Shown here piece by piece: positions 18,573 to 27,544 of a DNA stretch of 64,000 bases. The notes beneath the pieces were generated by a model. That model was not told where the DNA came from. It saw only the letters and a list, made by a program, of their open reading frames with translations, and ran no database searches. The translations under genes were made by a program, and so were the position numbers. The stretch comes from an uncultured Lachnospiraceae bacterium (GTDB taxonomy: Bacteria; Bacillota; Clostridia; Lachnospirales; Lachnospiraceae). The stretch lies in contig CAMUXE010000001.1 in assembly GCA_947164605.1 (NCBI GenBank), positions 157,779 through 221,778 of the forward strand. The letters run 5' to 3'. The first letter of the stretch is position 1; each line of letters begins with the position of its first letter.

Positions 18573-18606
18573 GCCATATTAAGTAGATTTTTCTACTCAA
18601 TATGGC
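18573..18606 (-). terminator. Hairpin with T-tract on the minus strand
   Basis: GCCATATT/AATATGGC stem with an inner GTAG/CTAC stem; followed by T7 in the minus direction. It may also end the bioBY transcript in the plus direction, though no T-run follows there. Confidence 0.6.
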
Positions 18607-18611
18607 ATTCT

Positions 18612-18926
18612 TCAAAATAATAGGCAAAAGAAATAATGACTGTGAATCACTTTTACTATTTCTGCCACTACACATACAAGTAATTGCCAAGTATCACTTC
18701 CATTTTCAATAAATAAATTGTTTCTACCACACAAAAAGCAATTACTAAATAAAATTTCGTTATTAAAAAATAAAGTCACAATTGATTCAATGAGTAATAT
18801 TATTATTGAATAAATCGCTGAAAAAACAATTGATAAATACATTTGTGATAGCACTATCATCCGGATACCATCTAGCCGAAAAACTATCAGCATATATATA
18901 TTACGTTTAAAATAATTTATTTTCAA
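18612..18926 (-). CDS. Questionable small membrane-like ORF in a 570-bp AT-rich gap
   Basis: A 104-codon frame with a TTG start and no ribosome site. The product would be hydrophobic, with one long helix near residues 28-53 and a second near 82-92. A minus-strand terminator directly after its stop hints that something is transcribed here, either a small protein or an untranslated RNA. Nothing else was found in the 18510-19079 gap besides the two hairpins. Low confidence. Confidence 0.2.
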   Translation of the reverse strand: MKINYFKRNIYMLIVFRLDGIRMIVLSQMYLSIVFSAIYSIIILLIESIVTLFFNNEILFSNCFLCGRNNLFIENGSDTWQLLVCVVAEIVKVIHSHYFFCLLF

Positions 18927-19001
18927 TAGTATTCTTATATTTATTCAATCATTTCATCATTATCCAAATCCACTTCGACCTTTTCAGCTTAGAATACTAA
19001 T

Positions 19002-19049
19002 AAAAAAACAAAGGGCAAGCCATATCATATGGCTTGCCCTTTGTTTTTA
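19002..19049. terminator. Bidirectional terminator after pflB
   Basis: Perfect palindrome AAAGGGCAAGCCATA/TATGGCTTGCCCTTT with flanking A and T tracts, 31 bp after the pflB stop. Confidence 0.92.
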
Positions 19050-19079
19050 TATTCTTGAATTATAAATTCAATTTAGAAA

Positions 19080-21353
19080 TTACATTCTGTCGTGGAATGT
19101 TCTGCTAATTACATCATCCTGCTGTTCCTTTGTAAGGTCGATAAACTTAACAGCATAACCAGAAACACGGATTGTGAAGTTAGCATACTCTGGCTTCTCT
19201 GGATGTGCCTGAGCATCAAGAAGCTTATCCTTACCGAATACATTTACGTTAAGGTGGTGAGCACCCTGATCGAAGTAACCATCAAGTACGTTAACAAGGT
19301 TGTCAACTCTCTCCTCTTCGTTGTGTCCAAGAGCATCTGGGTTCATTGTCTGAGTATTTGAGATACCATCAAGAGCCCACTCATATGGAAGCTTTGTAAG
19401 AGAGTTAAGAGAAGCTAAAAGACCATTCTTCTCTGCGCCGTATGCAGGGTTAGCACCTGGAGCAAGTGGAGTACCAGCTCTACGTCCATCTGGCATGTTA
19501 CCTGTATACTTTCCATAAACTACATTTGATGTAATTGTAAGGATAGATGTTGTTGGCTCAGAGTTTCTGTATGTATGTCTCTTCTTAATCTTCTCGATGA
19601 ATGTCTTAAGAAGCCATACAGCGATATCATCAGCTCTGTCATCATCATTACCGTATCTTGGGAAATCACCCTCAACTTCGTAATCTGTATTGAAACCTGT
19701 TTCGTCTCTGATAACCTTAACCTTAGCATACTTAATAGCTGAAAGTGAATCTACAACGTGTGAGAATCCAGCGATACCTGTAGCAAATGTTCTCTTAAGA
19801 TCTGTATCGATAAGAGCCATCTCTGCAGCTTCGTAGTAGTACTTATCATGCATATACTGAATTGCATTAAGAGTATTAACATAAAGACCTGCTAACCACT
19901 CCATCTCTGCATCAAACTTCTCAACAACTTCATCGAAGTCAAGATACTCTGATGTGATTGGTCTTGTAGCTGGACCTACCTGCTCTCTTGTCTTTGCATC
20001 TACACCACCATTAATAGCGTAAAGTAAGCACTTAGCAAGGTTTGCACGAGCACCGAAGAACTGAATCTCCTTACCTGTCTGAGTTGCAGATACACAACAG
20101 CAGATAGCGTAATCATCGCCCCAAGTAACCTTCATAACATCATCGTTCTCATACTGGATTGAAGATGTATCAACAGAAACCTTTGCAGCATACTTCTTGA
20201 AGTTAGCTGGAAGCTTTGAAGAGTAAAGAACTGTAAGGTTTGGCTCTGGTGAAGGACCCATGTTCTCAAGTGTGTGAAGGAATCTATAGTCAGTCTTTGT
20301 AACCATTGAACGACCATCAATACCTGTACCAGCAAGGTCACATGTTACCCATGTAGGATCTCCTGAGAAAAGCTCGTTGTATGATGTAATTCTTGCGAAC
20401 TTAACCATACGGAACTTCATAACAAGGTGATCGATAAGCTCCTGAGCCTCTTCCTCTGTTAATGTACCATTATCAAGATCTCTCTTAATATAGATATCAA
20501 GGAATGTTGAAACTCTACCTACTGACATAGCAGCACCGTTCTGAGTCTTAACAGCTGCAAGATAACCAAAGTATAACCACTGAACAGCTTCCTTTGCGTT
20601 TTTAGCTGGCTTAGAAATATCGAAACCATAAGCCTCAGCCATCTTCTTCATTCCTGCAAGTGCTGACCACTGATCCTTAATCTCTTCCTTAAGACGGATA
20701 ACGTCATCTGTCATTACGCCATCGCCACCAACGTTCTCATGATCCTTAGCCTTCTGCTCCATAAGGAAATCAATACCGTAAAGAGCAACTCTTCTGTAGT
20801 CACCAACGATACGACCACGGCCGTATGTATCTGGAAGACCTGTGATGATGTGGTTGTGACGAGCAGCTCTCATCTCTGGTGTATAAACATCAAATACTGC
20901 CTGGTTGTGAGTCTTGTGATACTCTGTAAAAATCTTGTGGAACTTAGGGTTAATTTCATAACCATAGTTAGAAGCTGCCTGCTCAGCCATCTTAATTCCA
21001 CCGTAAGGCATAAATGCTCTCTTAAGAGGCTTATCTGTCTGAAGACCAACAACCTTCTCAAGATCCTTAGTAGCCTCATCTATATAACCAGGGCCGTAAG
21101 CTGTGAGACCAGATACAACTTCTGTCTCGCACTCAAGTACGCCGCCCTTAGCTCTCTCTTCCTTCTGTAACTCCTGTAACTTAGCCCAAAGCTTGTTTGT
21201 AGCATCAGTTGGAGCTGCAAGGAAGCTCTCATCACCATCATATGGTGTATAGTTCTTCTGAATGAAATCTCTTACGTTAATTTCTTCTTTCCAGAGTCTG
21301 CCTTTAAAGCCAGCCCACTGTTCATTATCTAACTTGACTGAAAAATCTGCCAT
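19080..21353 (-). CDS. pflB: Pyruvate formate-lyase (formate C-acetyltransferase)
   Basis: Cleaves pyruvate with CoA to acetyl-CoA and formate in the cytoplasm of fermenting cells. The active-site cysteines lie in YAICCCVSA (about residues 414-420) and the glycyl radical is G732 in RVSGYAVKF near the C-terminus. The N-terminus [19 protein letters not shown] and the length of 757 aa match the E. coli-type enzyme. Codon choice and the strong AAGGAGG site suggest high expression. Transcription probably starts near 21496, leaving a ~140-nt structured leader. Its activase gene pflA lies 9.5 kb away. Confidence 0.97.
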   Translation of the reverse strand: MADFSVKLDNEQWAGFKGRLWKEEINVRDFIQKNYTPYDGDESFLAAPTDATNKLWAKLQELQKEERAKGGVLECETEVVSGLTAYGPGYIDEATKDLEKVVGLQTDKPLKRAFMPYGGIKMAEQAASNYGYEINPKFHKIFTEYHKTHNQAVFDVYTPEMRAARHNHIITGLPDTYGRGRIVGDYRRVALYGIDFLMEQKAKDHENVGGDGVMTDDVIRLKEEIKDQWSALAGMKKMAEAYGFDISKPAKNAKEAVQWLYFGYLAAVKTQNGAAMSVGRVSTFLDIYIKRDLDNGTLTEEEAQELIDHLVMKFRMVKFARITSYNELFSGDPTWVTCDLAGTGIDGRSMVTKTDYRFLHTLENMGPSPEPNLTVLYSSKLPANFKKYAAKVSVDTSSIQYENDDVMKVTWGDDYAICCCVSATQTGKEIQFFGARANLAKCLLYAINGGVDAKTREQVGPATRPITSEYLDFDEVVEKFDAEMEWLAGLYVNTLNAIQYMHDKYYYEAAEMALIDTDLKRTFATGIAGFSHVVDSLSAIKYAKVKVIRDETGFNTDYEVEGDFPRYGNDDDRADDIAVWLLKTFIEKIKKRHTYRNSEPTTSILTITSNVVYGKYTGNMPDGRRAGTPLAPGANPAYGAEKNGLLASLNSLTKLPYEWALDGISNTQTMNPDALGHNEEERVDNLVNVLDGYFDQGAHHLNVNVFGKDKLLDAQAHPEKPEYANFTIRVSGYAVKFIDLTKEQQDDVISRTFHDRM

Positions 21354-21396
21354 CGTGTTAGATCCTCCTTCTCTAAATTGTATTTATTTTTGTACA

Positions 21397-21406
21397 TTGT
21401 ATACAA
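21397..21406. promoter_or_regulatory. TTGTATACAA palindrome in the pflB leader
   Basis: Perfect 10-bp palindrome between the leader hairpin and the ribosome site. The same 10-mer occurs at 21604-21613, and the core TGTATACA also occurs upstream of the GntR/FCD gene. Confidence 0.45.
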
Positions 21407-21411
21407 GGCCT

Positions 21412-21465
21412 CTTCAAAAAAAAGACGCCCGTATTAACTAGGTGCGCATGCCAACCGTCTTTGGT
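21412..21465 (-). promoter_or_regulatory. Structured leader/terminator element of pflB
   Basis: In the transcript, a hairpin (CAACC-AAAGAC-GGTTG) has a loop AAAGACG that is exactly complementary to a downstream CGTCTTT, which runs into T9. The RNA can therefore form an H-type pseudoknot or, alternatively, the AAGACG/CGTCTT terminator stem. The region between the arms carries GGCATGCGCACCTAG. It does not match the ZTP (pfl) riboswitch consensus as I know it. Candidate attenuator, identity unknown. Confidence 0.5.
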
Positions 21466-21502
21466 TGACTTTGATAAATCTGTAACGATTTAACGTAATA
21501 TG

Positions 21503-21531
21503 ATACTAACAAATCCAAATATGAAAATCAA
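21503..21531 (-). promoter_or_regulatory. Sigma-A promoter of pflB
   Basis: TTGATT, 17-bp spacer, TAGTAT on the minus strand, ~150 bp upstream of the start codon. Confidence 0.6.
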
Positions 21532-21601
21532 CACTATTTTCTCAAGTATTTAATTTAGTACAAAGCCAGATTTTATCTAGCCTCAATATATCTCCATCAA
21601 A

Positions 21602-21615
21602 GCTTGTATACAAGC
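21602..21615. promoter_or_regulatory. Palindromic operator candidate upstream of the pflB promoter
   Basis: GCTTGTATACAAGC, a perfect 14-bp palindrome about 70 bp upstream of the -35. Type of site bound by GntR/FCD regulators. Confidence 0.5.
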
Positions 21616-21654
21616 GACTTTCAGCAAAAATGCCTATCTCATGTCAAGCAGAAT

Positions 21655-21708
21655 AAAAAAGACATATTTAAGGATTTTGATGTGCACAAATCCTATAAAT
21701 ATGTCTTT
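21655..21708. terminator. Bidirectional terminator of the PocR/MCP gene
   Basis: AAAGACATATTTAAGGATT/AATCCTATAAATATGTCTTT long hairpin with A and T flanks. It is followed up to 21762 by three copies of TCTTATAACTAA-like repeats that extend into the gene's last codons. Confidence 0.85.
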
Positions 21709-21755
21709 TAATCTTATAACTAATCTTATAACTATTATTATAAACAATCTTATAA

Positions 21756-22535
21756 CTAATCTTCGTTCAAGTCAGTAATAGTCTTATCAAGTCCGCTAAG
21801 TGCACTTGAAATACTAACACTTGCTCCAGCCATATCTGTAGCAAGCTTCTGAACTTCATGCGCAACCACAGCAAAGCCGCGTCCATATTCACCAGCTCTA
21901 GCCGCCTCGATTGAAGCATTAAGTGCAAGCATATTCTGTTTTCTGCTAAATCCCTCGATGCTCTTTGTAGCTGAATTCGCATCCTCTATCTGTTTAGCAG
22001 CCTGAGCTATCCCATTCTTAAGCTTATCCAAAAGTCTCTGGTTAACCATCTCTGAATAACAAGATCTTACATACATATTAACTACATCGCCCAAGAGCTC
22101 AGCTGATGATTCAATCTCAAGCTTAGTTCTAACATTCACCTTTCCCAAGGCCTCAATATAGTCATCCTCATTAATTCCAAGTTCCTTTGCAACTCCCCTG
22201 AACTTATCTTCAGATGGATTCTCCGGCAGGACCTGTCCACCTATGATATTACCGAGGACTCTACCGTCAACTAAGGTAATTGGAACTGCAAAATCCATCA
22301 AACCAGCGTGACAAGCATAAACTCCTTGTCCCTCTCTGTCACACTTTTCACATCTTCTCTTTCCCTCAGAGCTTCCTCTTGTGTACTTAATGCAAAAATC
22401 AGTAAAATTAAAGCAGTCACTGATATACTCACCGTCAGCCCCAACCGCAACGGTTGCTAAACCAGTAGCATTTGCCCAATTAGCCATAATTTCATTGAAT
22501 TTTTTCATGTCACAAAAATCTTGTATTTTTTCCAT
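21756..22535 (-). CDS. PocR-domain sensor with short methyl-accepting chemotaxis signalling domain
   Basis: Residues ~5-165 are a PocR ligand domain (family seen in propanediol-type regulators and one-carbon sensing): [12 protein letters not shown], a cysteine cluster C-x2-C in [21 protein letters not shown] and [13 protein letters not shown]. Residues ~170-257 keep only the tip of an MCP hairpin: [20 protein letters not shown] and [12 protein letters not shown]. No transmembrane helix, so it is a soluble receptor that could feed CheA/CheW. The ATG at 22535 follows GGAAAGGGG; an upstream in-frame ATG at 22604 has no ribosome site. Flagellar genes elsewhere in the window fit chemotaxis. Confidence 0.85.
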   Translation of the reverse strand: MEKIQDFCDMKKFNEIMANWANATGLATVAVGADGEYISDCFNFTDFCIKYTRGSSEGKRRCEKCDREGQGVYACHAGLMDFAVPITLVDGRVLGNIIGGQVLPENPSEDKFRGVAKELGINEDDYIEALGKVNVRTKLEIESSAELLGDVVNMYVRSCYSEMVNQRLLDKLKNGIAQAAKQIEDANSATKSIEGFSRKQNMLALNASIEAARAGEYGRGFAVVAHEVQKLATDMAGASVSISSALSGLDKTITDLNED

Positions 22536-22714
22536 AGTTTTCCCCTTTCCAAGTCCATAATACTGTCTATTTTCAAGCACTAAAACGCATTTATATAATA
22601 GCATAAATTTGCATAATTTTACATATTTTTTTCACATTTTGCTTGTAATTTTCTAATAGTTAAATAAGGCCTTTAGAGTTATAATACTCTTATTAATAAG
22701 CATGAGGTGAAATC

Positions 22715-23269
22715 ATGAAAACGATTTATCAAAAAGATGATATAATACTTAAAATTCTCAATGAAACTTATACCCCGGATGTTTTGGGATTCTACTCTGA
22801 AAACAGAGATTATTTTGATATATATGAGACTGATAAACCTAGTAATTTCTATACTTACAGTTTTATCCACACCCTTCTCAATATAGAGTACAACTCTTTC
22901 GTCAAGGGCAAAAATATTAGATATTTCCTCTATTCCCAAAAGCTTGCCGGAGATAAAATAATTGGTTCTATCTCCTTCACTTCAATTAACAGGACTTTGA
23001 GTTCTTGTGAGATAGGTTATAAAATCGATCATAACTACCAGCATTTGGGCCTTGGAACTGCAATGCTAAAACTTGCGAAAGAAGACATACTTAAAGACTT
23101 AAATATCCACCGCGTTCAGATTCACATATTGCCTGACAATACTGCCTCCATTAAGCTAGCCGAAAAGAGCGGTTTTAGATTTGAAGGGCAAGAATACTCC
23201 TTAGCAAAGATAAATCATGAATGGCATGATCATCTAAGATACTCATTAATAACAGATTACGTGGATTAA
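22715..23269 (+). CDS. GNAT N-acetyltransferase, RimJ/RimL type
   Basis: 184 residues with the acetyl-CoA site HNYQHLGLGTAMLKLA (Q/R-x-x-G-x-G/A pattern), the strand IHRVQIHILPDN and TASIKLAEKSGFRFEG, the usual C-terminal motif of ribosomal-protein acetyltransferases and their antibiotic- or metabolite-modifying relatives. Substrate unknown. GAGGTGAAATC precedes the ATG. It lies 26 bp upstream of tadA and may be co-transcribed. Confidence 0.85.
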   Translation: MKTIYQKDDIILKILNETYTPDVLGFYSENRDYFDIYETDKPSNFYTYSFIHTLLNIEYNSFVKGKNIRYFLYSQKLAGDKIIGSISFTSINRTLSSCEIGYKIDHNYQHLGLGTAMLKLAKEDILKDLNIHRVQIHILPDNTASIKLAEKSGFRFEGQEYSLAKINHEWHDHLRYSLITDYVD

Positions 23270-23295
23270 AGCCACATTTTTCAAAGGATTTTTAT

Positions 23296-23847
23296 ATGAC
23301 CAATAATCAAAATATAAGCAAGGGCACCCAATTTAAGGAAAGCCTTGTCGAAAAGCAAATACTCGACGATGAGAAATTTATGAAAGAGGCCATCAAGCAG
23401 GCAAAAAAGGCTTATAAGCTCGATGAAGTGCCTATAGGATGTGTAATAGTATATGACGGCAAAATCATCGCCAGAGGCTATAATCGCCGCAACACTGATG
23501 GCACAACACTAGGCCATGCTGAGATCACTGCAATAAAAAAAGCCAGCAAATTCCTCAAAGATTGGCGTCTCGAAGACTGTACCATATATATCACTCTAGA
23601 GCCGTGTCAAATGTGTGCAGGTGCCATTGTACAAGCGAGAATCCCCCGTGTTTGCATAGGCTCCATGAACCCTAAAGCAGGCTGTGCTGGTTCGGTAATC
23701 AACATATTGCAAATGCCAGGATTCAACCACTGCTGCGATGTAAGCAGAGGCATCCTGGAAGATACTTGCAGTGCTATGTTAAAGACCTTCTTTAAGGAAT
23801 TAAGAGAAAAAAAGAAAGCAAGTAATGAGATGTCCCAAAATGTCTAG
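23296..23847 (+). CDS. tadA: tRNA-specific adenosine deaminase
   Basis: Converts A34 of tRNA-Arg(ACG) to inosine so that CGU, CGC and CGA can be read. The zinc site is complete: HAE (catalytic glutamate) in LGHAEITAIKKA and PCQMCAGAI. A 28-residue N-terminal extension precedes MKEAIKQAKKAY, where most homologues begin; the internal ATG at 23380 is an alternative start. The ribosome site AAAGGATTT is modest. The last codons run into a terminator. Confidence 0.93.
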   Translation: MTNNQNISKGTQFKESLVEKQILDDEKFMKEAIKQAKKAYKLDEVPIGCVIVYDGKIIARGYNRRNTDGTTLGHAEITAIKKASKFLKDWRLEDCTIYITLEPCQMCAGAIVQARIPRVCIGSMNPKAGCAGSVINILQMPGFNHCCDVSRGILEDTCSAMLKTFFKELREKKKASNEMSQNV

Positions 23848-23863
23848 TTTTGGTGACATCTCA
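23826..23863 (+). terminator. Terminator of tadA
   Basis: TGAGATGTC/GACATCTCA hairpin plus T6; overlaps the last codons of tadA. Confidence 0.85.
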
Positions 23864-23875
23864 TTTTTTAAAATA

Positions 23876-23911
23876 AAAAAGAGCTGTGAAGATTTCTTCA
23901 CAGCTCTTTTC
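23876..23911. terminator. Bidirectional terminator of the pectate lyase gene
   Basis: AAAAGAGCTGTGAAG/CTTCACAGCTCTTTT hairpin. Confidence 0.88.
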
Positions 23912-23985
23912 ACCCCTATTTAGATACAAGTGACTACACTATTTACTAAATTGCCACCCCAATTTTTGATCAAATATATTATTGA

Positions 23986-25518
23986 TTAGAAACCTACACA
24001 AGAACCTGAAAGTGTAGCTCCATCAATCTTATTCTTACCGTTCTTAGAAGTACAGCTAATAATCTTAGCCTTGCCAAATGTTACAGTGTAGCCAAGTGCT
24101 GATGGCTTACCTGTTGCAGGCCAGTTATAGTTGTATGTCTTGTTAGAATCAGCAATACAGTTCTCCATTGTTACTACACCGCTCTGGTTGTTACGATCGA
24201 AACCAGCTGCATAGTTACCTGTTGCTGTACATCCTGTAAGCTTGTGAGCAAGTGGATCAAGATGAGCAGCCTGGCCCTCTGTCTTGTTATCAACTCCACC
24301 CATCTTGAAGCCGTTTCCATCACCGTAGATGCCATTGCACAAACCATTGTAGTTAGCATGGCAGTTTACAAGAGTTACTGCACCGTGAGCTGCATAGCAA
24401 TCCCAACCGTCATCACTGTTGTACTCTGCTGTACAATTCTCATAGTAGTTGCCTGTGCCTGAGTGAAGCTTGTTAGCGAATCCATCAGCATTCTCACCCT
24501 TTGCATCAGCGTTGTGATTTGAGTTACAGTTGTAGAATTTATTGTTTGCACCACCGTTACTTACCTGGAAACCAGCATCCTGATTTGCTGTACATACAAC
24601 ATACTTAAATGTGTTGTTGCTACCTGAGATAAAGATACCATTATCAGAAGCATTCTTTACTGTAATGTTCTGAACTGTGCTTCCATTACCTGCAAATGTA
24701 AGGCCACGGCCTGAGCTTCCGCTTGTCTGTGAGAAATCGATAGTTGCATTGTTCTTACCTGAGATGTTAACGCCTGCTGGTACATTGATTGCACCAGACT
24801 TAACTGTGCCATTGATTACGATTGTTGTTCCAGCCTTAGCCTTGCTAATTGCTGAAGATAATGATGTTCCACTTGCAGAAACTTCAATTGTACTTCCACT
24901 TGTTGAAGCTGCTGTTGTAGACTTTGTTGTTGAAGCTGCTGTTGTAGACTTTGTTGTTGAAGCCTTTGTTGTAGTTGTGCTACCTGAACCTGCAGAATCT
25001 ACCTGAATCTTAAAGATATCAATTCCACTACCTGCTGAATAGAGAAGAACATACTTATCTGAACCTGTGTAGTGATATGAACCTGTTGTTGCAGAAGCTT
25101 TTGCCGAAATTTTTCCAACCTGATGACCTGCTGCTGTAGCAACTGTAAGAGTTCTTGTAGAAGATCCTGAACTCTTAAGAGTAACCTTAATTGTGTCGTC
25201 ACCGCTTACTGGTACTCTGACTGCTCTGCCATACTTATCACCTTTACCACCGAGTGCAAGTGCATATGTATATGACTGTCCATCTACTGTTGCACTTTCC
25301 TTAATTACGCTCATTGTCTTACTGCTTGTAGCTACGAATGTAAGTCCGCCTACTGTCTTTGTTGAACTTATAGTTCCAAGACTCTTGAACTCTGTATTCT
25401 TGAAATTATAAGATGTTGATGCAGCCTTAGCTACACTTGGGCTCATTGTAAGAGCAAGTCCCATTGAAACACATACTGCAGCTATCATTCCTGCTGCTTT
25501 TTTGATTTTGCGAAACAC
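23986..25518 (-). CDS. Secreted pectate lyase, PL9-like parallel beta-helix
   Basis: A signal peptide (KIKKAAGMIAAVCVSMGLA to AKAAS) is followed by a ~140-residue beta-sandwich module (35-175) that resembles the N-terminal module of other pectinases. A Ser/Thr linker with TTKSTTAAS repeats follows (178-205), then a right-handed beta-helix to residue 510. The helix carries the PL9 marks NADGFANK, YNSDDGWDCY, GDGNGFKMGG and GFDRNNQS; the aspartates are the calcium site. PL9 enzymes cleave polygalacturonate. This fits a pectin-fermenting gut bacterium. It has its own promoter and a strong AAGGAGG site. Confidence 0.87.
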   Translation of the reverse strand: MFRKIKKAAGMIAAVCVSMGLALTMSPSVAKAASTSYNFKNTEFKSLGTISSTKTVGGLTFVATSSKTMSVIKESATVDGQSYTYALALGGKGDKYGRAVRVPVSGDDTIKVTLKSSGSSTRTLTVATAAGHQVGKISAKASATTGSYHYTGSDKYVLLYSAGSGIDIFKIQVDSAGSGSTTTTKASTTKSTTAASTTKSTTAASTSGSTIEVSASGTSLSSAISKAKAGTTIVINGTVKSGAINVPAGVNISGKNNATIDFSQTSGSSGRGLTFAGNGSTVQNITVKNASDNGIFISGSNNTFKYVVCTANQDAGFQVSNGGANNKFYNCNSNHNADAKGENADGFANKLHSGTGNYYENCTAEYNSDDGWDCYAAHGAVTLVNCHANYNGLCNGIYGDGNGFKMGGVDNKTEGQAAHLDPLAHKLTGCTATGNYAAGFDRNNQSGVVTMENCIADSNKTYNYNWPATGKPSALGYTVTFGKAKIISCTSKNGKNKIDGATLSGSCVGF

Positions 25519-25573
25519 TTTTGTTCCTCCTTAAATTTAATGACACGTTTTCGTCACATCTGTATCTTTGTAC

Positions 25574-25602
25574 TTTATATCATCATTTATGTGCGGAGTC
25601 AA
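25574..25602 (-). promoter_or_regulatory. Sigma-A promoter of the pectate lyase gene
   Basis: TTGACT, 17-bp spacer, TATAAA on the minus strand, ~55 bp upstream of the start. A weak inverted repeat TGACACGT..TTCGTCA lies just downstream, between 25540 and 25557. Confidence 0.7.
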
Positions 25603-25690
25603 CAAATATTTTTCTTCTTCAGTTATTATCTTGTGCAATATGTCAGATACTTGCTTCTTAGGTCTTAAATTTTTTTAGTATCCTTTGTGT

Positions 25691-26593
25691 TTATTGCTGA
25701 TTCAGAGTGCAAATATTATTAGTCAATTGTGCAAATTGATTAAGATCAAGTGCTTCTCCCCTAATTCTCGAATCAAGGCCAGTCATTTCAAGGGCTTTGA
25801 GAAGTTTTTCCTTATCAACTCCACAATTGATATCTGAGCACACACTGTTTGTCATCGTTTTTCTTCTCTGGTTGAAAGAAGCCCTGATAATTCTAAACAT
25901 AAGAGTCTCATCCAAAACCTTAACAGGTGCTTCCTTGAACCTTTCAAGCTTGATTACGGCAGAATCCACATTTGGTCTAGGCATAAAACATGAAGCCGGA
26001 ACTGTCATAACAACTCTTGGTTTTGCATAATACTGAACTGCCAAAGAAAGGGCACCATAATTCTTGCTTCCAGGTCCTTCCTTCATGCGATCTGCAACTT
26101 CTTTTTGAACCATTACAGTTATTGAATCTACAGGCAGTTTCTTTTCTAAGAGCTCCATAATAATAGGAGTTGTTATGTAATAAGGCAAATTAGCTACAAC
26201 CATCACTCTGCCCTTGCCCTCCTCAAAGCCCATATCCTTGATAAGCTGCCCTATATTGGTCTTTAAGATATCCTGATTTATTACCTTGACATTGTCATAG
26301 GCTGCGAGAGTATCTCCTTCAAGGATTGGTATCAACTTCTTATCAATCTCTACAGCTACCACCTTGCCTGCTTCCTCAGCAAGAATCTGAGTCATAGTTC
26401 CTATGCCAGGACCGATCTCTATGACAAAATCATCCTTTGTAACACCTGCATTATGGACAATTCCCCTTACAACATTCTCATCTATAAGGAAATTCTGTCC
26501 ATACTGCTTTCTGAAACTGAATCCATACTTTTCAAGGATCTCAATAGTCGCACCTGGATTTGCAAGATGCTTGATCTGACTGTAATCCACCAC
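25691..26593 (-). CDS. rsmA: 16S rRNA adenine(1518/1519)-N6-dimethyltransferase
   Basis: SAM-dependent enzyme (KsgA) that dimethylates two adenosines in helix 45 of 16S rRNA during 30S maturation. Motifs: KQYGQNFLIDENVV, EIGPGIGTMTQIL (SAM loop) and NLPYYITTPI (catalytic N-L-P-Y). GTG start at 26593 after TTGGAGG. Length 300 aa is standard. It follows tatD by 14 bp in the widespread metG-tatD-rsmA order. Confidence 0.95.
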   Translation of the reverse strand: MVDYSQIKHLANPGATIEILEKYGFSFRKQYGQNFLIDENVVRGIVHNAGVTKDDFVIEIGPGIGTMTQILAEEAGKVVAVEIDKKLIPILEGDTLAAYDNVKVINQDILKTNIGQLIKDMGFEEGKGRVMVVANLPYYITTPIIMELLEKKLPVDSITVMVQKEVADRMKEGPGSKNYGALSLAVQYYAKPRVVMTVPASCFMPRPNVDSAVIKLERFKEAPVKVLDETLMFRIIRASFNQRRKTMTNSVCSDINCGVDKEKLLKALEMTGLDSRIRGEALDLNQFAQLTNNICTLNQQ

Positions 26594-26607
26594 AATTCCT
26601 CCAATCT

Positions 26608-27408
26608 TTACTCAAAATTATAATCAACACGGTTGAAGAGTCTCATAGCATTGGCCCTTGTTATATCTATAACCTGCTCTGGGCTCAAGCCCTTGAGCTC
26701 GGCCAATTTTTCTACTACATATCTTAAGTTTCTTGAGTCATTCCTCTTACCCCTGTTAGGTACTGGAGCTAAATATGGTGCATCCGTCTCAAGAATAATC
26801 TTGTCCATAGGAATCACTTCTATAGCCTCCACAAGTTTTCTAGCATTCTTAAATGTCGAAACTCCACCTATGCCAAAGTAAAAGCCCATCTTGTCATATA
26901 TCATGGCTGTTTCTGCTGAATATGAATAACAGTGAATCACTCCGCCAATTTCCTGAGCCTTAGACTCTCTTATAATATTAAGAGTATCTTCGCTTGCATC
27001 CCTGCTGTGGACAGCAATAGGCAAATTCACTTCCCTTGCCAGTTCAATTTGCCTGGTAAACCAATCTTTTTGCACCTGTCTTGGCACATCGTCTGAGCTA
27101 TAATCTAAACCAATCTCTCCTATCGCTATAACCTTGTCTGAGTTCAAGGCCAGCTTTCTAAGCTGCTCTATCCCCTCATCACTGAGTTCCTCAACACAGT
27201 CAGGATGTACTCCCACAGTGGCATAAATCCTAGGATTCTTCTCTGCCATCTCAACAGAGATTTTGCTCTCATCTAGATTGGCACCAACATTGACCAAGTA
27301 CCTAATAGGTCCATTAGGTTCAAGCATCTTATCTATAAGCTCATCTCTGTCCTCGTCAAATGCTGAGTCGTCATAATGAGCGTGGCTGTCATAAATTCCT
27401 CTAAACAT
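26608..27408 (-). CDS. tatD: TatD-family metal-dependent DNase
   Basis: A TIM-barrel hydrolase with the metal site DSHAHYDD near the start, GEIGLDY, then PIAVHSRDA, and LETDAPYLAP. Members act as 3'-5' DNases or RNases, and in Firmicutes also as D-aminoacyl-tRNA deacylase-like enzymes. The ATG at 27408 (MFRGIYDSHA) follows AGAGGAAG; an in-frame upstream start at 27483 would add 25 unconserved residues and overlap the metG terminator. It sits between metG and rsmA. Confidence 0.92.
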   Translation of the reverse strand: MFRGIYDSHAHYDDSAFDEDRDELIDKMLEPNGPIRYLVNVGANLDESKISVEMAEKNPRIYATVGVHPDCVEELSDEGIEQLRKLALNSDKVIAIGEIGLDYSSDDVPRQVQKDWFTRQIELAREVNLPIAVHSRDASEDTLNIIRESKAQEIGGVIHCYSYSAETAMIYDKMGFYFGIGGVSTFKNARKLVEAIEVIPMDKIILETDAPYLAPVPNRGKRNDSRNLRYVVEKLAELKGLSPEQVIDITRANAMRLFNRVDYNFE

Positions 27409-27499
27409 AACTTCCTCTAAACACAAATTCAATTTATCAAATATCAGAAAAGTGCAAACCCCAACAGGCCTATTCATAGGCACTTCACTTTTTAAAAAG

Positions 27500-27532
27500 T
27501 CCCCAAATCAGGCTTTAATCCTGACTTGGGGA
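27500..27532 (-). terminator. Terminator after metG
   Basis: TCCCCAAGTCAGG/CCTGATTTGGGGA hairpin (minus strand) followed by a short T5 run; a partial terminator between metG and tatD. Confidence 0.8.
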
Positions 27533-27544
27533 TCTGATTAAGTC

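Noticed and set aside
21412..21500. ZTP (pfl-motif) riboswitch upstream of pflB
   Set aside because: The conserved blocks of that class are absent; only position relative to pfl fits.
25540..25557. CcpA cre site before the pectate lyase gene
   Set aside because: TGACACGT..TTCGTCA departs from the cre consensus at key positions; listed only as a weak inverted repeat.
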